This document shows, in pieces, positions 17,618 through 27,145 of a DNA stretch of 64,000 nucleotides. The DNA comes from Paraburkholderia megapolitana (GTDB taxonomy: Bacteria > Pseudomonadota > Gammaproteobacteria > Burkholderiales > Burkholderiaceae): the NCBI RefSeq assembly GCF_007556815.1, contig NZ_CP041745.1:1364001-1428000 (forward strand), given 5' to 3'. The notes beneath the pieces are model-generated. The model did no database searches. It saw only the letters and a list, made by a program, of their open reading frames with translations, and was not told where the DNA came from. Made by a program: the position numbers and the translations under genes. Positions within the stretch are counted from its first letter, which is position 1, and every line of letters begins with the position of its first letter.

Positions 17618-18406
17618 CGGTAAAATTCTCCCTGCCCAGATTTCAGTTAGGAAGAACGGTAAAAAGCCGCAAAGAAGGATGTGCTACGTCAAGGTTGTGA
17701 ATGCATACCCACCCGGGATATTGCCTTGGTCGTTCGTTATTTTTGAAGAATCGCATTTCTGACGCGACTTAACTCAGCTGTGCGATCGAAAATCATGTCA
17801 AAACCACAGGTCTGGATAAAGATAAATCCACCCCGTTGAAATTTTTAGTGCTGAACCGGAGAGCAAACAGGCGTTCGACAACTATAAGTACTTGCCGATG
17901 AATTCACAATGACTTTTTCGGTAAAATTTTATACGCTGCGGATATAGTTCGCAGGATGGTCTTCGTAAATTTCAATCAATCGGTTGGTTTTCTGAAACGC
18001 CCGCGGAGCGCTGCGCCGTCGAATATGTATAATGCGATGGAAAATTTGATCGTGTTCCGGACGTAATATTTCGAGCGGTTTGTCCGTGCGTCTCTGATTT
18101 TCCAGATTTCAAGTCGAGATGTTTCAAAGTTCGTACTCGCGGCCGTGCATCAGGATTTTAATGCAGGATGGATATTTCCCACTGCTTGTGTTCTGTCTGG
18201 GTCACGCTGTGGGTTGGCGCCCGCTGGCCAGTTTTTGCGACCCAGACAAAACGGTCTGAAACTTTCTTCAGGTCACTGAGCTATATCGCAACGGCGGCCG
18301 TGATAAAGCGATTGCTTCATCGCCTTCATCACGGCACCTTACGAGACCATCCCATCGAGCTGACAATTCCATTCGTCAGCATGGATGGATTACGGTCGAA
18401 TCATCC
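17618..18406. other. 789-bp AT-rich gap at the right border of the cluster
   Basis: No gene that I can support. The stretch is richer in A and T than the rest of the window, up to the PRC-barrel gene. The short open frames in it have no ribosome-binding site or family match. It contains one inverted repeat (18194 to 18248) and must hold the luxR promoter near its left end. It probably marks the join between the acquired cluster and the core chromosome. Confidence 0.6.
18194..18248. repeat. 10-bp perfect inverted repeat near the cluster border
   Basis: TGTCTGGGTC (18194 to 18203) and GACCCAGACA (18239 to 18248) enclose 35 nt. It may be a remnant of a small mobile element end or a stem-loop in RNA. 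No transposase or target duplication was seen. Confidence 0.45.
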
Positions 18407-18832
18407 TCAATGCTTCTGATCGGCCTTCGGCTTCGGCGGCGTCTGTACCTTGGTGTACTGGAACGCAGGCGTTGCCTTCAGCGCTTCTTTTGTCGCGCCC
18501 GCCAGATACAGATTGCCGTCGCGAATGTCTAGCGCAGCGACAGGCACCGCGACATCGTGCGTCGCAACACCGAGAAAGCCGCCCGCTGCAACGATAGCCG
18601 CACTGACCGTTCCGTCGGGTGCGACGATCAGGTCGCGGATCGAACCGATTTTCTGATTCTGATCGTTGTAGACCGCCTTGCCGAGAATGCTCTTCTTCAC
18701 GCTCCAGCCCTGCAACAGGGCCTGCGATTGCTCGACGGTGACGCTGAGCGGTTGCGTGCCAGCGACCTGCGCGTGAGCGCCGATGCTGGATGCGAGTGCG
18801 ACCGTAATCAATATTGCCTTGCGCAAAGTCAT
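18407..18832 (-). CDS. Exported PRC-barrel domain protein
   Basis: 141 residues. Residues 1 to about 22 form a signal peptide (MTLRKAILITVALASSIGAH followed by AQ). The rest is a PRC-barrel-like domain: LGKAVYNDQNQKIGSIRDLI, GFLGVATHDVAVPVAALDIR. Such proteins are common in Burkholderia and have no firm function; they sit in the periplasm and may bind membranes or other proteins. The ATG at 18832 has GGAG 9 nt upstream; the open frame extends to 18931 but the signal peptide decides the start. It is divergent from the malic enzyme gene. Confidence 0.85.
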   Translation of the reverse strand: MTLRKAILITVALASSIGAHAQVAGTQPLSVTVEQSQALLQGWSVKKSILGKAVYNDQNQKIGSIRDLIVAPDGTVSAAIVAAGGFLGVATHDVAVPVAALDIRDGNLYLAGATKEALKATPAFQYTKVQTPPKPKADQKH

Positions 18833-19160
18833 GTTGATTCGCTCCGTATCGGGATCTCTGCTGTCAGGCACATCTTCTGTGCCGCATAGGGCCGCTTCCA
18901 ACCTGCGACATTGCTTCGACACTGCGCGCAATGCGCATTCTGTGAAGCAATACCATCGGTCGCGGCTTTGGCATCATACCGGCTCCCGGATCGGCATGCA
19001 GTCAAGTGGGAATGACCCTGCATCACGGGCCTGTCACAAGAATGCACTGTTTGTCGTTCATCGTTACTTCATGGATGCTGCACGAACGCGCTGCGCATCT
19101 TGAATGCGCGGACTATCGCGATCGCTTATTCTTTCCGTTGATCCATTCGAGGAGATTACG
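18833..19160. other. 328-bp divergent promoter region, PRC-barrel / malic enzyme
   Basis: No gene is supported. It must carry the two outward promoters. I do not see a convincing -35/-10 pair or a clear operator, only the strong GAGGAG ribosome-binding site of the malic enzyme at its right end. Confidence 0.5.
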
Positions 19161-20879
19161 ATGCCCAACGCCTCTCGCAACGCAGCGGCTTCATCCGACC
19201 TGATAACGTCGCTCTCCGGTTATGAGTTGCTCGCCGATCCGCTACTCAACAAGGGCACGGCATTCAGCGAAGCCGAACGCGATCTCTTCGATCTGCATGG
19301 GCTCTTGCCTCCGAATATCGGCACGCTCGAAGAACAGGTCTCGCGCCGCCTGCAGGTGCTGCGTAGTTTCGCAACCGATCTCGAACGCTATGCGTTTCTC
19401 AGAGAACTGCAGGACAGCAATGAAACGCTGTTTTTCGCACTGCTGGTGCAGAACCTCGAAGAGTTGTTGCCGGTCGTGTACACACCGACAGTCGGCGCCG
19501 GCTGCCAGCAATTCAGCAAGCTGTTCCGCAAGCCGCGCGGACTGTTCCTCAGTTTGCCGCACAAGAACCGTATCGAAGCGATCCTCGCGCATCCGCGTTT
19601 CGATAACGTCGAGGCGATCGTCGTCACCGACGGCGAGCGCATTCTCGGCCTTGGCGACCAGGGCGCGGGCGGCATGGGCATTCCGATCGGCAAGCTCGCG
19701 CTCTATACGGGCTGCGGCGGTCTTCATCCGGCCACCACGCTACCGATCATGCTCGACGTCGGCACCGACAACCCCGATTGCCTGAGCGATCCGCTCTATA
19801 TCGGCTGGCGCCACGAACGCGTGCGCGGACAGGAGTACGACGATTTCATCGACGCGTTTGTTCAGGCAGTCATCAAGCGTTGGCCGCACGTGCTGCTGCA
19901 ATGGGAAGATTTCGCGAAGAATAACGCGACCCGTATGCTCGAGCGCTACCGCGACAGCCTTTGCACATTCAACGACGATGTCCAGGGCACCGCGGCCGTC
20001 GCGACCGGCACGCTGCTGTCGGCGATCAACGTCACCGGTGTGCCGCTCACCGAGCAACGCATTGCGGTGATGGGCGCCGGTTCGGCCGGCTGCGGGATTG
20101 CGAGCCTGATTCGCCAGGCGATGACGGACGCGGGTCTGTCGGACAGCGAAGCTGGGCAACGCTTCTTCATGGTCGATCGCGATGGGTTGCTGGTCGAGGG
20201 CATGGAGGGTCTGGCTTCGTTCCAGCAACCGTTCGTGCAGCAGAAGTCGGCGGTGGGTGGCTGGACGCTCGATCATCCGGACAAGATCGCGCTGCTCGAC
20301 GTCGTGCGCAACGCGAAGCCGACTGTGCTGATCGGTGTGTCGGGGCAGCCGGGCGCGTTTTCCGAACCGGTGGTGCGCGCGATGGCCGAGTTCAACAAGC
20401 GGCCCGTCATTTTCCCGCTCTCGAATCCAACCTCACGTGCCGAGGCGACTCCCGAAGACCTCGAAGCGTGGAGCGAGGGCCGGGCTGTGATCGGCACGGG
20501 TAGCCCGTTCCCGCCGCTCACCCGCAATGGCGCGAAGTTCAAGGTGGACCAGACCAACAACTCGTATATCTTCCCTGGCGTCGGTCTGGGTGCTATTGCC
20601 GTCAAGGCCGAACGCGTCACCGACGCGATGTTCATGGTCGCGGCGAAAGCATTGGCCGCAGCATCGCCTGCGCGCAACGATCCGCGCAGCAATCTGCTGC
20701 CGCCTGTGACTTCGCTGCGCGAAGTGTCGGTGACGGTGGCGCTTGCGGTGGCGCTTCAGGCGCATAAGGACGGACTGACCAAGGGCGTCGATACCGATCA
20801 GATAGAAGGCCTCATCCGCGCGAAGATCTGGGCTCCGCACTACGTCCCGTATAGCCGGACCAAAAGCAGCGCCGTTTAA
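19161..20879 (+). CDS. maeA: NAD-dependent malic enzyme
   Basis: 572 residues, the length of SfcA/MaeA-type malic enzymes, which turn malate into pyruvate and CO2 with reduction of NAD. Visible motifs are PVVYTPTVGAGCQQFS, GERILGLGDQGAGGMGIP (with the catalytic lysine shortly after, in GKLALYTGCGG), the metal site FNDDVQGTAAV and the cofactor motif VMGAGSAGCGIA. The ATG at 19161 has GAGGAG 6 nt upstream. The AEC carrier follows after 42 nt, so the pair may take up and use a dicarboxylate. Confidence 0.93.
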   Translation: MPNASRNAAASSDLITSLSGYELLADPLLNKGTAFSEAERDLFDLHGLLPPNIGTLEEQVSRRLQVLRSFATDLERYAFLRELQDSNETLFFALLVQNLEELLPVVYTPTVGAGCQQFSKLFRKPRGLFLSLPHKNRIEAILAHPRFDNVEAIVVTDGERILGLGDQGAGGMGIPIGKLALYTGCGGLHPATTLPIMLDVGTDNPDCLSDPLYIGWRHERVRGQEYDDFIDAFVQAVIKRWPHVLLQWEDFAKNNATRMLERYRDSLCTFNDDVQGTAAVATGTLLSAINVTGVPLTEQRIAVMGAGSAGCGIASLIRQAMTDAGLSDSEAGQRFFMVDRDGLLVEGMEGLASFQQPFVQQKSAVGGWTLDHPDKIALLDVVRNAKPTVLIGVSGQPGAFSEPVVRAMAEFNKRPVIFPLSNPTSRAEATPEDLEAWSEGRAVIGTGSPFPPLTRNGAKFKVDQTNNSYIFPGVGLGAIAVKAERVTDAMFMVAAKALAAASPARNDPRSNLLPPVTSLREVSVTVALAVALQAHKDGLTKGVDTDQIEGLIRAKIWAPHYVPYSRTKSSAV

Positions 20880-20921
20880 GCCAGCCCGAAGCAGTCAAAG
20901 CAGAAAAAAGGGGGTATTGCT

Positions 20922-21866
20922 GTGCTCAACACCATTCTCAATGGGTTGTTGCCGGTCGCGTTCGTCATCGGGCTTGGCTGGCTATCGTGCCGGCTCGGTC
21001 TGCTGAAGCACGCCGATGCCGGCGTGCTTGCCACTCTGGTGATTCGTTTTGCTCTGCCTTTCGCGCTGTTCGAAGGCGCAGTCAAGACCTCGCCGGACAA
21101 ACTGCAGAACGTGGGCTTTGCCGCCTGCCTGACGCTCGGGTTGATGGGCACTTATGTGATTGCGTTGCTCGTCGGTCGCTATGTGTTCAAACACGATCTG
21201 CGTACGGCTACGATGCAGGCGCTGGTGTGCGCGTTTCCCGATATGGCTTACTTCGGTGCGCCCATTCTGGCGGCGGTGTTCGGACCCGAGGGGTTTCTCG
21301 CCGTGCTGGTCGGTAATCTGATCACCAGTATCTTCATGCTGCCGTTGACTATCGTGCTGACGAATCTGCACGGTAAAGGCACCGAAGGAAACGGATGGCA
21401 GGAGGCGCTGAAGGTGTTCTGGCAGAGCATCGTGCGTGCGGTGATCAATCCGATTGTCTGGCTGCCTATCCTCGGCATGGTGCTGAGCTTCGCGCACGTC
21501 ACGTTGCCCGGACCGGTGCTCACGTCTGTCGACCTGATAGCGAAGGCCGCCGGCGGGACGTCGTTATTTGCACTCGGACTGATGCTGTACGGCGAGCGCT
21601 TCGTCATCAATGCCAATGTGCTGACCAACCTCGGGATCAAGAATCTCCTGCAGCCGGCGCTGATGGCACTCGGTGCGGTGCTGTTCGGTGTGGTCGGCGC
21701 GCCTGCGCATCAAGCCGTGATCACCGGGGCGGTGCCGACTGCAACGGCTGCCGCGATGTTCGCGTTGAAGAGCAACACCTACACCACCGATGCAACGGCC
21801 ACGATTCTCGTCAGCACCCTGTTGGGCGTGCTGACGGAAGGGTTGCTGATTGCTTATTTCTTCTGA
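20922..21866 (+). CDS. AEC-family transporter
   Basis: 314 residues, about ten membrane helices in two similar halves, with the conserved FPDMAYFGAPI of auxin-efflux-carrier-type proteins in the middle. The starting GTG has AAGGGGG upstream. Bacterial members of this family include malonate and malate carriers. Being 42 nt after a malic enzyme gene it is likely a malate or related dicarboxylate transporter. The substrate is inferred from context only. Confidence 0.87.
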   Translation: MLNTILNGLLPVAFVIGLGWLSCRLGLLKHADAGVLATLVIRFALPFALFEGAVKTSPDKLQNVGFAACLTLGLMGTYVIALLVGRYVFKHDLRTATMQALVCAFPDMAYFGAPILAAVFGPEGFLAVLVGNLITSIFMLPLTIVLTNLHGKGTEGNGWQEALKVFWQSIVRAVINPIVWLPILGMVLSFAHVTLPGPVLTSVDLIAKAAGGTSLFALGLMLYGERFVINANVLTNLGIKNLLQPALMALGAVLFGVVGAPAHQAVITGAVPTATAAAMFALKSNTYTTDATATILVSTLLGVLTEGLLIAYFF

Positions 21867-22224
21867 TCGACGGCAACCTGCTGCGTTCTGCTGTAACGCT
21901 GCAAACGCCTGGCGCGACAGCGCCAGGCAAACCGCCTCGCCCCATTCGACGCGCTTCGCGTCATGCTGGTGGAATAGCGGCCGGGACATCTGAGCCACCG
22001 ACCTGGCGGACAACACATACGCGTTCGATGGTTCGCTACAAATCGCGACACACAAGATCGGCTCTTGTGATTACGCTTCTAGCCGGCCGCTGACACTTGC
22101 CCAGATATAGCGGGTGAGTCTGTCAGCATTCTCGGAGTAAAGCGAACGGACGATCCGCGATGAGAGCGCTTAGTGATGCATCGTATTCGCAAGAAACGGC
22201 TTGCCTGTGCACACGGGAGCCGTT
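21867..22224. other. 358-bp gap after the AEC transporter
   Basis: No gene is supported. Apart from the hairpin at 21907 to 21928 I see nothing distinct. The promoter of the next gene should lie at its right side; AGCGAACGGACGATCCGCG near 22140 is GC-rich and not a clear promoter. Confidence 0.45.
21907..21928 (+). terminator. Hairpin downstream of the AEC transporter
   Basis: GCCTGGCGC, loop GACA, GCGCCAGGC: a perfect 9-bp stem 41 nt after the stop codon. There is no T-run after it, so termination would be weak or need Rho; it may act mainly to protect the 3' end. Confidence 0.5.
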
Positions 22225-23430
22225 ATGAACCTACCTCAGCCTGCGGAGAACGCCGGCACCCAGGCGCTCACGGTACTGTTCGTCGATCAGAGCGGCCAGC
22301 TCGGTGGGGCGGAGTTTGCACTGCTGTCGCTGGCAGGCCTGTATGCGTCTCGTGGCAAGGTGGTGTTGTTGTCGGAGGGACCGTTTCGCACGCGGCTCGA
22401 AGCGCTTGGCGTGCACGTGCAGGTGATCGGCAGCAAGCATGTGTCGAACATTCATCGGCAATCGATGCGCTTCGGCTGGTTGCGCGCGCTACCAGGTATC
22501 GCGAGCCAGGTGCGGGCAATCGCCGCGGAGGCAAAACGTTTCGACGTCCTGTTTCTGAATACGCAAAAGGCACTCGTACTCGGCGCGCTCGGTAAGCCGT
22601 TTCACCGCCGGCCCGTCATCTGGTACCTGCACGACATCATGTCGGCGCAACACTTCGGCTTCGTCCAGCGTGTCATCGTCAAATGGATGGTTCGCCATAT
22701 GGTCGATCGCGTAGTCGCGAATTCGCACGCGTCCGCGCAAGCGCTTGCTGCACTTACCGGGTGCGCGACCGACACACTGGCCGTCGTGCACAACGGCATC
22801 GACACGAGCATCTTCGATAGTTTCGGCACGCTCGATGCCGGTGACATCGCAGCTCTGCGAAGGCGTCTCGGTTTGCCCGAACACGTGTGGCTCGCTGGAC
22901 TTTTTGGCCGGATCGCACCGTGGAAGGGGCAGCACGTTGCCATTGCCGCGCTGGCCCGTCTGCACGACGTGCATCTGGTACTGGTCGGCGATGCGCTGTA
23001 TGGCGAGCACGCCTACGCGCAGGAGCTACATAGCCTCGCGCAGCGCCTCGGCGTCACCGAGCGCGTGCACTTCGTCGGCTTTCGCGACGATGTGCCTGCA
23101 TGGATGAAGGCGATGGACGTCATCGTACATACGTCGACGGAACCGGAGCCGTTTGGGCGCGTGATCGTCGAGGGCATGGCGGCCACGAAGCCGGTCATCG
23201 CGACTGCGGCAGGCGGCGTCACCGAAATCATCCGGCACCGGCACAATGGCTGGCTTGTCCAGCTTGGTGACGAGAAGGAACTCGCCGATGCGGTGAGTAC
23301 CTTGCGTGCATCGCCGGACCTCGCGCAACGTCTCGCCGATCAGGGGCGTGCCGATGCACAGCGCGATTTTTCGCTCGACGGTTTTCTGCGCAAGATGACA
23401 CAAGAGATTGCAAACACCGCGCGACAATGA
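22225..23430 (+). CDS. Glycosyltransferase family 4
   Basis: 401 residues of the GT-B fold. The N-terminal half has VDQSGQLGGAEFALLSLAGL; the C-terminal half has GLFGRIAPWKGQHVAIAAL and the nucleotide-sugar motif EPEPFGRVIVEGMAATKPV with both conserved Glu residues. GT4 enzymes move a sugar from a nucleotide donor to a growing glycan. The ATG at 22225 has GGGAG upstream. There is no glycan gene cluster around it, so the acceptor (surface polysaccharide or lipid) cannot be told. Confidence 0.88.
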   Translation: MNLPQPAENAGTQALTVLFVDQSGQLGGAEFALLSLAGLYASRGKVVLLSEGPFRTRLEALGVHVQVIGSKHVSNIHRQSMRFGWLRALPGIASQVRAIAAEAKRFDVLFLNTQKALVLGALGKPFHRRPVIWYLHDIMSAQHFGFVQRVIVKWMVRHMVDRVVANSHASAQALAALTGCATDTLAVVHNGIDTSIFDSFGTLDAGDIAALRRRLGLPEHVWLAGLFGRIAPWKGQHVAIAALARLHDVHLVLVGDALYGEHAYAQELHSLAQRLGVTERVHFVGFRDDVPAWMKAMDVIVHTSTEPEPFGRVIVEGMAATKPVIATAAGGVTEIIRHRHNGWLVQLGDEKELADAVSTLRASPDLAQRLADQGRADAQRDFSLDGFLRKMTQEIANTARQ

Positions 23431-23914
23431 TGTCGCACGTCGCGGATCAGGCCCGCTTCGCATTGATCGGCCTATCGTTTTCCCCTTATTTCCCCCTTAT
23501 TTGCCCGTTAGTGTCAGCGTTCGATTCGCCCGAAAACCGCCACGCCGTGCGCGGCGGTGCGACAAGGTTAAATCCTCGGAAGCCTTGTCGCCATTGGCGG
23601 GGCGGGTGGTCGCCGAAGTCGCCATGAACTGCTGCAAGCGGATGATGAGTCCGCTGCGCACACCACCCGCCAGCCGTTCTCCAGTGGGCCGCGAATTAAC
23701 GTGGCTATAATGAAAGCCATATTTACCTGAATAACCTGAACTTCCCCGCGCTCGCGGTCCGCTATGGCAGACGGGCTTTGCGCGGGATCGGCGGCTTCGG
23801 CGCGGCGGGTTCCACGCGTTTTCCATGCTAATCGATGCGATTCCATGCACGAGCAGCGGAGATCCCGCGAACCGGCCGAAGCACCCGGCATGCAGCGCGC
23901 GCCAGGAGGCGGCC
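23431..23914. other. 484-bp gap, rich in inverted repeats
   Basis: No coding region is supported. Three nested or successive inverted repeats lie at 23536 to 23671 (see that entry). TATAAT at 23706 to 23711 looks like a -10 for the DUF4126 operon, with no clear -35 and a leader of about 200 nt. Confidence 0.5.
23536..23671. repeat. Cluster of three inverted repeats, possible structured RNA
   Basis: ACCGCC/GGCGGT (23536 to 23541 and 23553 to 23558), GCGACAAGG/CCTTGTCGC (23559 to 23567 and 23583 to 23591) and GGCGGGTGGT/ACCACCCGCC (23601 to 23610 and 23662 to 23671). The first two stems abut. Together they could fold into a compact three-stem RNA. No terminator or known RNA family was recognised. 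Confidence 0.4.
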
Positions 23915-24532
23915 ATGCTTGAACCTCTTTCTCTTGCAGCAGGTCTGTCGTGGGGTAGCGGCCTGCGCCTCTATCTGACGGTCCTGCTTGCCGGCGTGTT
24001 CGAACGCCTCGGCTTCATCCATCTGCCCGATACGCTGTCCGTGCTGTCGTCGCCGTGGGTCATCGGTGCGGCCGCCGTGCTCACCGTCACCGAGTTTCTC
24101 GCCGACAAGATCCCCGCTTTCGATTCCCTCTGGGATGCCGTACACACGTTTATCCGCATTCCCGCCGGCGCCGTACTCGCGGTCGGCGCGTTCGGCCATG
24201 CCGATCCGGCGCTGCTGACGGTCGCGGCGCTGGCCGGCGGCACGCTCGCCGGCACTGCCCATCTCGCGAAGGCGGGCACGCGGGCACTGATCAACCTGTC
24301 ACCTGAACCGGTGTCGAACATCGTGACGTCGACGGCCGAAGATGGCCTCGTGTTCGGCGGCCTGCTGCTCGCGTTGTTTGTCCCGCTGCTGTTCCTCGTG
24401 CTGCTGATCGGCTTCCTCGCGCTCGCCGGCTGGGCATTGCCGCGTCTGTGGCGCGGCGTGCAAGGCAGTTATCGCGGGATGGCGACGCATATGGTGACGC
24501 GCTTCGGCTCGCTCAGAGGCAGGCACGATTGA
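23915..24532 (+). CDS. DUF4126 membrane protein
   Basis: 205 residues with several hydrophobic helices and the DUF4126 pattern: LAAGLSWGSGLRLYLTVLLA near the start, ADKIPAFDSLWDAVHTFIR and PVSNIVTSTAEDGLV. Function unknown; family members are inner-membrane proteins. The ATG at 23915 has AGGAGG 5 nt upstream. Its stop overlaps the TTG start of the next gene by 3 nt, so the two are made together. Confidence 0.87.
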   Translation: MLEPLSLAAGLSWGSGLRLYLTVLLAGVFERLGFIHLPDTLSVLSSPWVIGAAAVLTVTEFLADKIPAFDSLWDAVHTFIRIPAGAVLAVGAFGHADPALLTVAALAGGTLAGTAHLAKAGTRALINLSPEPVSNIVTSTAEDGLVFGGLLLALFVPLLFLVLLIGFLALAGWALPRLWRGVQGSYRGMATHMVTRFGSLRGRHD

Positions 24533-27102
24533 GCGACGCTGCGCAGACCCCCTTGCCGCGCACCGCGGCGCATCGCCTTGCATGGCCCGATCTGCTGCGT
24601 CAGGCGTGGCGGATGACCGCACGCGACTGGCGCGCGGGCGAACTCACGATGCTGCTGCTGGCGCTCGTGCTGGCCGTCGCCGCGCTCGCCAGCGTGGGCT
24701 TTCTCGGTGACAGGTTGCAGAAGGGACTGGAGCGCGACGCACGCAAGATGCTCGCGGCCGACTTCATCGTGCGCGCCGATCATCCGGTCGAGCCGAAGTT
24801 CTTCCAGCAGGCGAAGGCGCTCGATCTCGAGACCGCTACCACCGCAATCTTTCCGAGCATGGTCGGTACAGGTGGCGCTCAGCCACTCTCGCGCCTCGCT
24901 GCGTTGAAGGCTGTCTCGACGGGTTATCCGTTACGTGGCGAACTGCGCATCGCCTCTTCACCGACCGCCGCCGACCATCCCGCCACATCGATTCCACCGC
25001 CTGGCGTCGTCTGGGTCGATCCCGCGCTGCTCGAGGCGCTGAAGCTGAATGTCGGCGACGCGGTGCGGGTCGGCAGCCGCAGCTTCACGATCGGCGCGGT
25101 GATTACGCGCGAACTCGATCGCGGCTTTGCCTTCGTCAATTTCTCGCCACGCCTGATGCTGCGTTTCGACGATCTGCCGTCGACCGGTCTCATCACCTAC
25201 GGCAGCCGCGTCACGTACCGGCTACTGGTGGCCGGTGCCGAACCGTCGGTCGCGACGTTCTCGCAATGGGCGCATCAACAGATCGACGGCGGCAAGCTGC
25301 GCGGCGTCGCGCTCGAATCGCTACAGGACGGCCAGCCGCAAGTACGGCAGACGCTCGATCGCGCGAGTCACTTCCTTACGCTCGTCTCGCTGCTGACCGC
25401 GCTGCTCGCGGCCGTTGCGATCGCGATGGCTGCGCATCGCTACATGCGCCGGCATCTCGACGGTTGCGCGGCGATGCGTTGTCTCGGTGTGAGCCAGCGC
25501 ACGCTGCGCGCGCTCTTCACGATCGAATTCGTGGCGCTCGGTCTGCTCGGTGGCGCGCTCGGCGTGGCGCTCGGCTACGCAGGGCATCTTGCACTGCTGG
25601 CGTGGCTCGGCAGTCTGATCGATGTCACGCTGCCGCAGCCTGGCGTATTGCCGGCGCTCGAAGGGATTGCCGCGGGCCTTGTGCTGCTGCTCGGCTTCGC
25701 GTTGCCACCGCTGTTGCCGCTCACGCGTGTGCCGCCGGTGCGCGTGTTACGGCGCGAGTGGGGCGAAGCGGAACGCACTGCGTGGGCGGCATACGCGCTT
25801 GGCATCGTACTGTTCGCCGCACTGCTGATCGTCGCGGCGGGCGAGTTGAAGCTCGGCGGTATTGTCGCGGGTGGTTTTGCAGGCGGGCTGCTCGTGTTCA
25901 TGTGCGTGGCGCGTGTGGCGTTGTGGGCGTCGGCACGGCTCGTACGCAGCGAGCGTCTGAACGCGGGGATCGGCTGGCGTTATGCGCTCGCCTCGCTCGA
26001 ACGGCGCAGCGGCGCGAGCGCGCTGCAGATCACGGCGTTGAGCATCGGCCTGATGTGTCTGCTGCTGATCGCGATGACACGCAACGATCTCGTGAATGGC
26101 TGGCGCAAATCAACGCCGCCCGATGCACCGAATGAATTCATCATCGACATCCAGCCCGATCAGCGCGCGGCCGTCACGCAGTATCTGACGACGCACGGCT
26201 GGCCCGACGCGACGCTGTCGCCGATGGTGCGTGGCCGGCTCGTCGCGATCAACGGTAAAGCGGTGAACCCGGATTCGTACAAGAGCGAGGACGCGCGCCG
26301 GCTCGTCGATCGCGAGTTCAACCTGTCGTACACGACGACACTACCGAGCGACAACCGCATCGCCGCCGGCGAGTGGTACGGCAACAGCGACAAGCCGCAG
26401 ATCTCGATCGAGCAGGGCCTTGCGAAGCTGATCAACGTGAAACCCGGCGACGTGCTGCGTTTCGACGTGACGGGCCTGACCGTCGATGCGCCCGTGACAA
26501 GCGTGCGCAAGCTCGACTGGGGTTCGTTCAAGGTGAACTTCTTCGTGCTGATGCCGCCCAGTGCGTTGCGCGATTTTCCGGCAACGTTCATCACGAGCTT
26601 CCATCTGGCGCCGAGCCAGCAGGGCGTGATCGACAACCTGATCGCGACCTGGCCGGGGCTCACCGCGATCGATATGGGGCCGATTCTGGCGCAGGTGCAG
26701 AACGTCCTCGAACAGGTGATCGGCGCCGTGCAGTTCCTGTTTGCGTTCACGCTGGCGGCCGGCGTGCTCGTGCTGTACGCGGCGCTGGCCGGCACACGCG
26801 ACGAACGCATGCGAGAATCCGCGCTGCTGCGCGCGCTCGGCGCGTCGCATCGCCAGGTGCGGGCGGTGCAGATCGCGGAGTTCGTCGCGGTGGGCGCGCT
26901 ATCGGGGTTGATGGCGGCCATCGGCGCGCAGGTGATCGGCTGGGTGCTGGCCACACGCGTCTTCGAGTTCTATCTGTCGTTCGATCCGTGGCTACTGCCT
27001 GCCGGTGTGGCGGCCGGTGTCGTGTGCGCGGCGCTCGGCGGATGGCTGAGCCTGCGGCATGTGCTGTCGCGTCCGGCGTTGCAGTCGCTGCGCGACGCGT
27101 GA
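24529..27102 (+). CDS. ABC transporter permease, FtsX/YbbP type
   Basis: About 857 residues. Two FtsX-type permease units: one with a helix near residue 45, a large periplasmic loop and three helices at about 280 to 390, the second at about 465 to 850, with the last helices near PAGVAAGVVCAALGGWLSL. It resembles YbbP, the partner of the YbbA ATPase in a lipoprotein-export-like system linked to lysophospholipase TesA. No ATPase gene adjoins it, so the partner must be elsewhere. The TTG start overlaps the upstream stop in ATTGA; an ATG at 24610 is a later possibility. Confidence 0.87.
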   Translation: MSDAAQTPLPRTAAHRLAWPDLLRQAWRMTARDWRAGELTMLLLALVLAVAALASVGFLGDRLQKGLERDARKMLAADFIVRADHPVEPKFFQQAKALDLETATTAIFPSMVGTGGAQPLSRLAALKAVSTGYPLRGELRIASSPTAADHPATSIPPPGVVWVDPALLEALKLNVGDAVRVGSRSFTIGAVITRELDRGFAFVNFSPRLMLRFDDLPSTGLITYGSRVTYRLLVAGAEPSVATFSQWAHQQIDGGKLRGVALESLQDGQPQVRQTLDRASHFLTLVSLLTALLAAVAIAMAAHRYMRRHLDGCAAMRCLGVSQRTLRALFTIEFVALGLLGGALGVALGYAGHLALLAWLGSLIDVTLPQPGVLPALEGIAAGLVLLLGFALPPLLPLTRVPPVRVLRREWGEAERTAWAAYALGIVLFAALLIVAAGELKLGGIVAGGFAGGLLVFMCVARVALWASARLVRSERLNAGIGWRYALASLERRSGASALQITALSIGLMCLLLIAMTRNDLVNGWRKSTPPDAPNEFIIDIQPDQRAAVTQYLTTHGWPDATLSPMVRGRLVAINGKAVNPDSYKSEDARRLVDREFNLSYTTTLPSDNRIAAGEWYGNSDKPQISIEQGLAKLINVKPGDVLRFDVTGLTVDAPVTSVRKLDWGSFKVNFFVLMPPSALRDFPATFITSFHLAPSQQGVIDNLIATWPGLTAIDMGPILAQVQNVLEQVIGAVQFLFAFTLAAGVLVLYAALAGTRDERMRESALLRALGASHRQVRAVQIAEFVAVGALSGLMAAIGAQVIGWVLATRVFEFYLSFDPWLLPAGVAAGVVCAALGGWLSLRHVLSRPALQSLRDA

Positions 27103-27145
27103 TTTTTCTTTTTTCGTTCCACTTTGTTGTCGAGTAGAAAACCGT

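Noticed and set aside
17550..18419. Short plus-strand frames in the AT-rich gap (17550 to 17762 and 18168 to 18419)
   Set aside because: No ribosome-binding site, no motif, and the first overlaps the luxR start on the other strand.
23497..23916. 139-codon minus-strand frame in the gap after the glycosyltransferase
   Set aside because: Protein is Arg/Ser-rich with no fold signal; the inverted repeats at 23536 to 23671 explain the region better.
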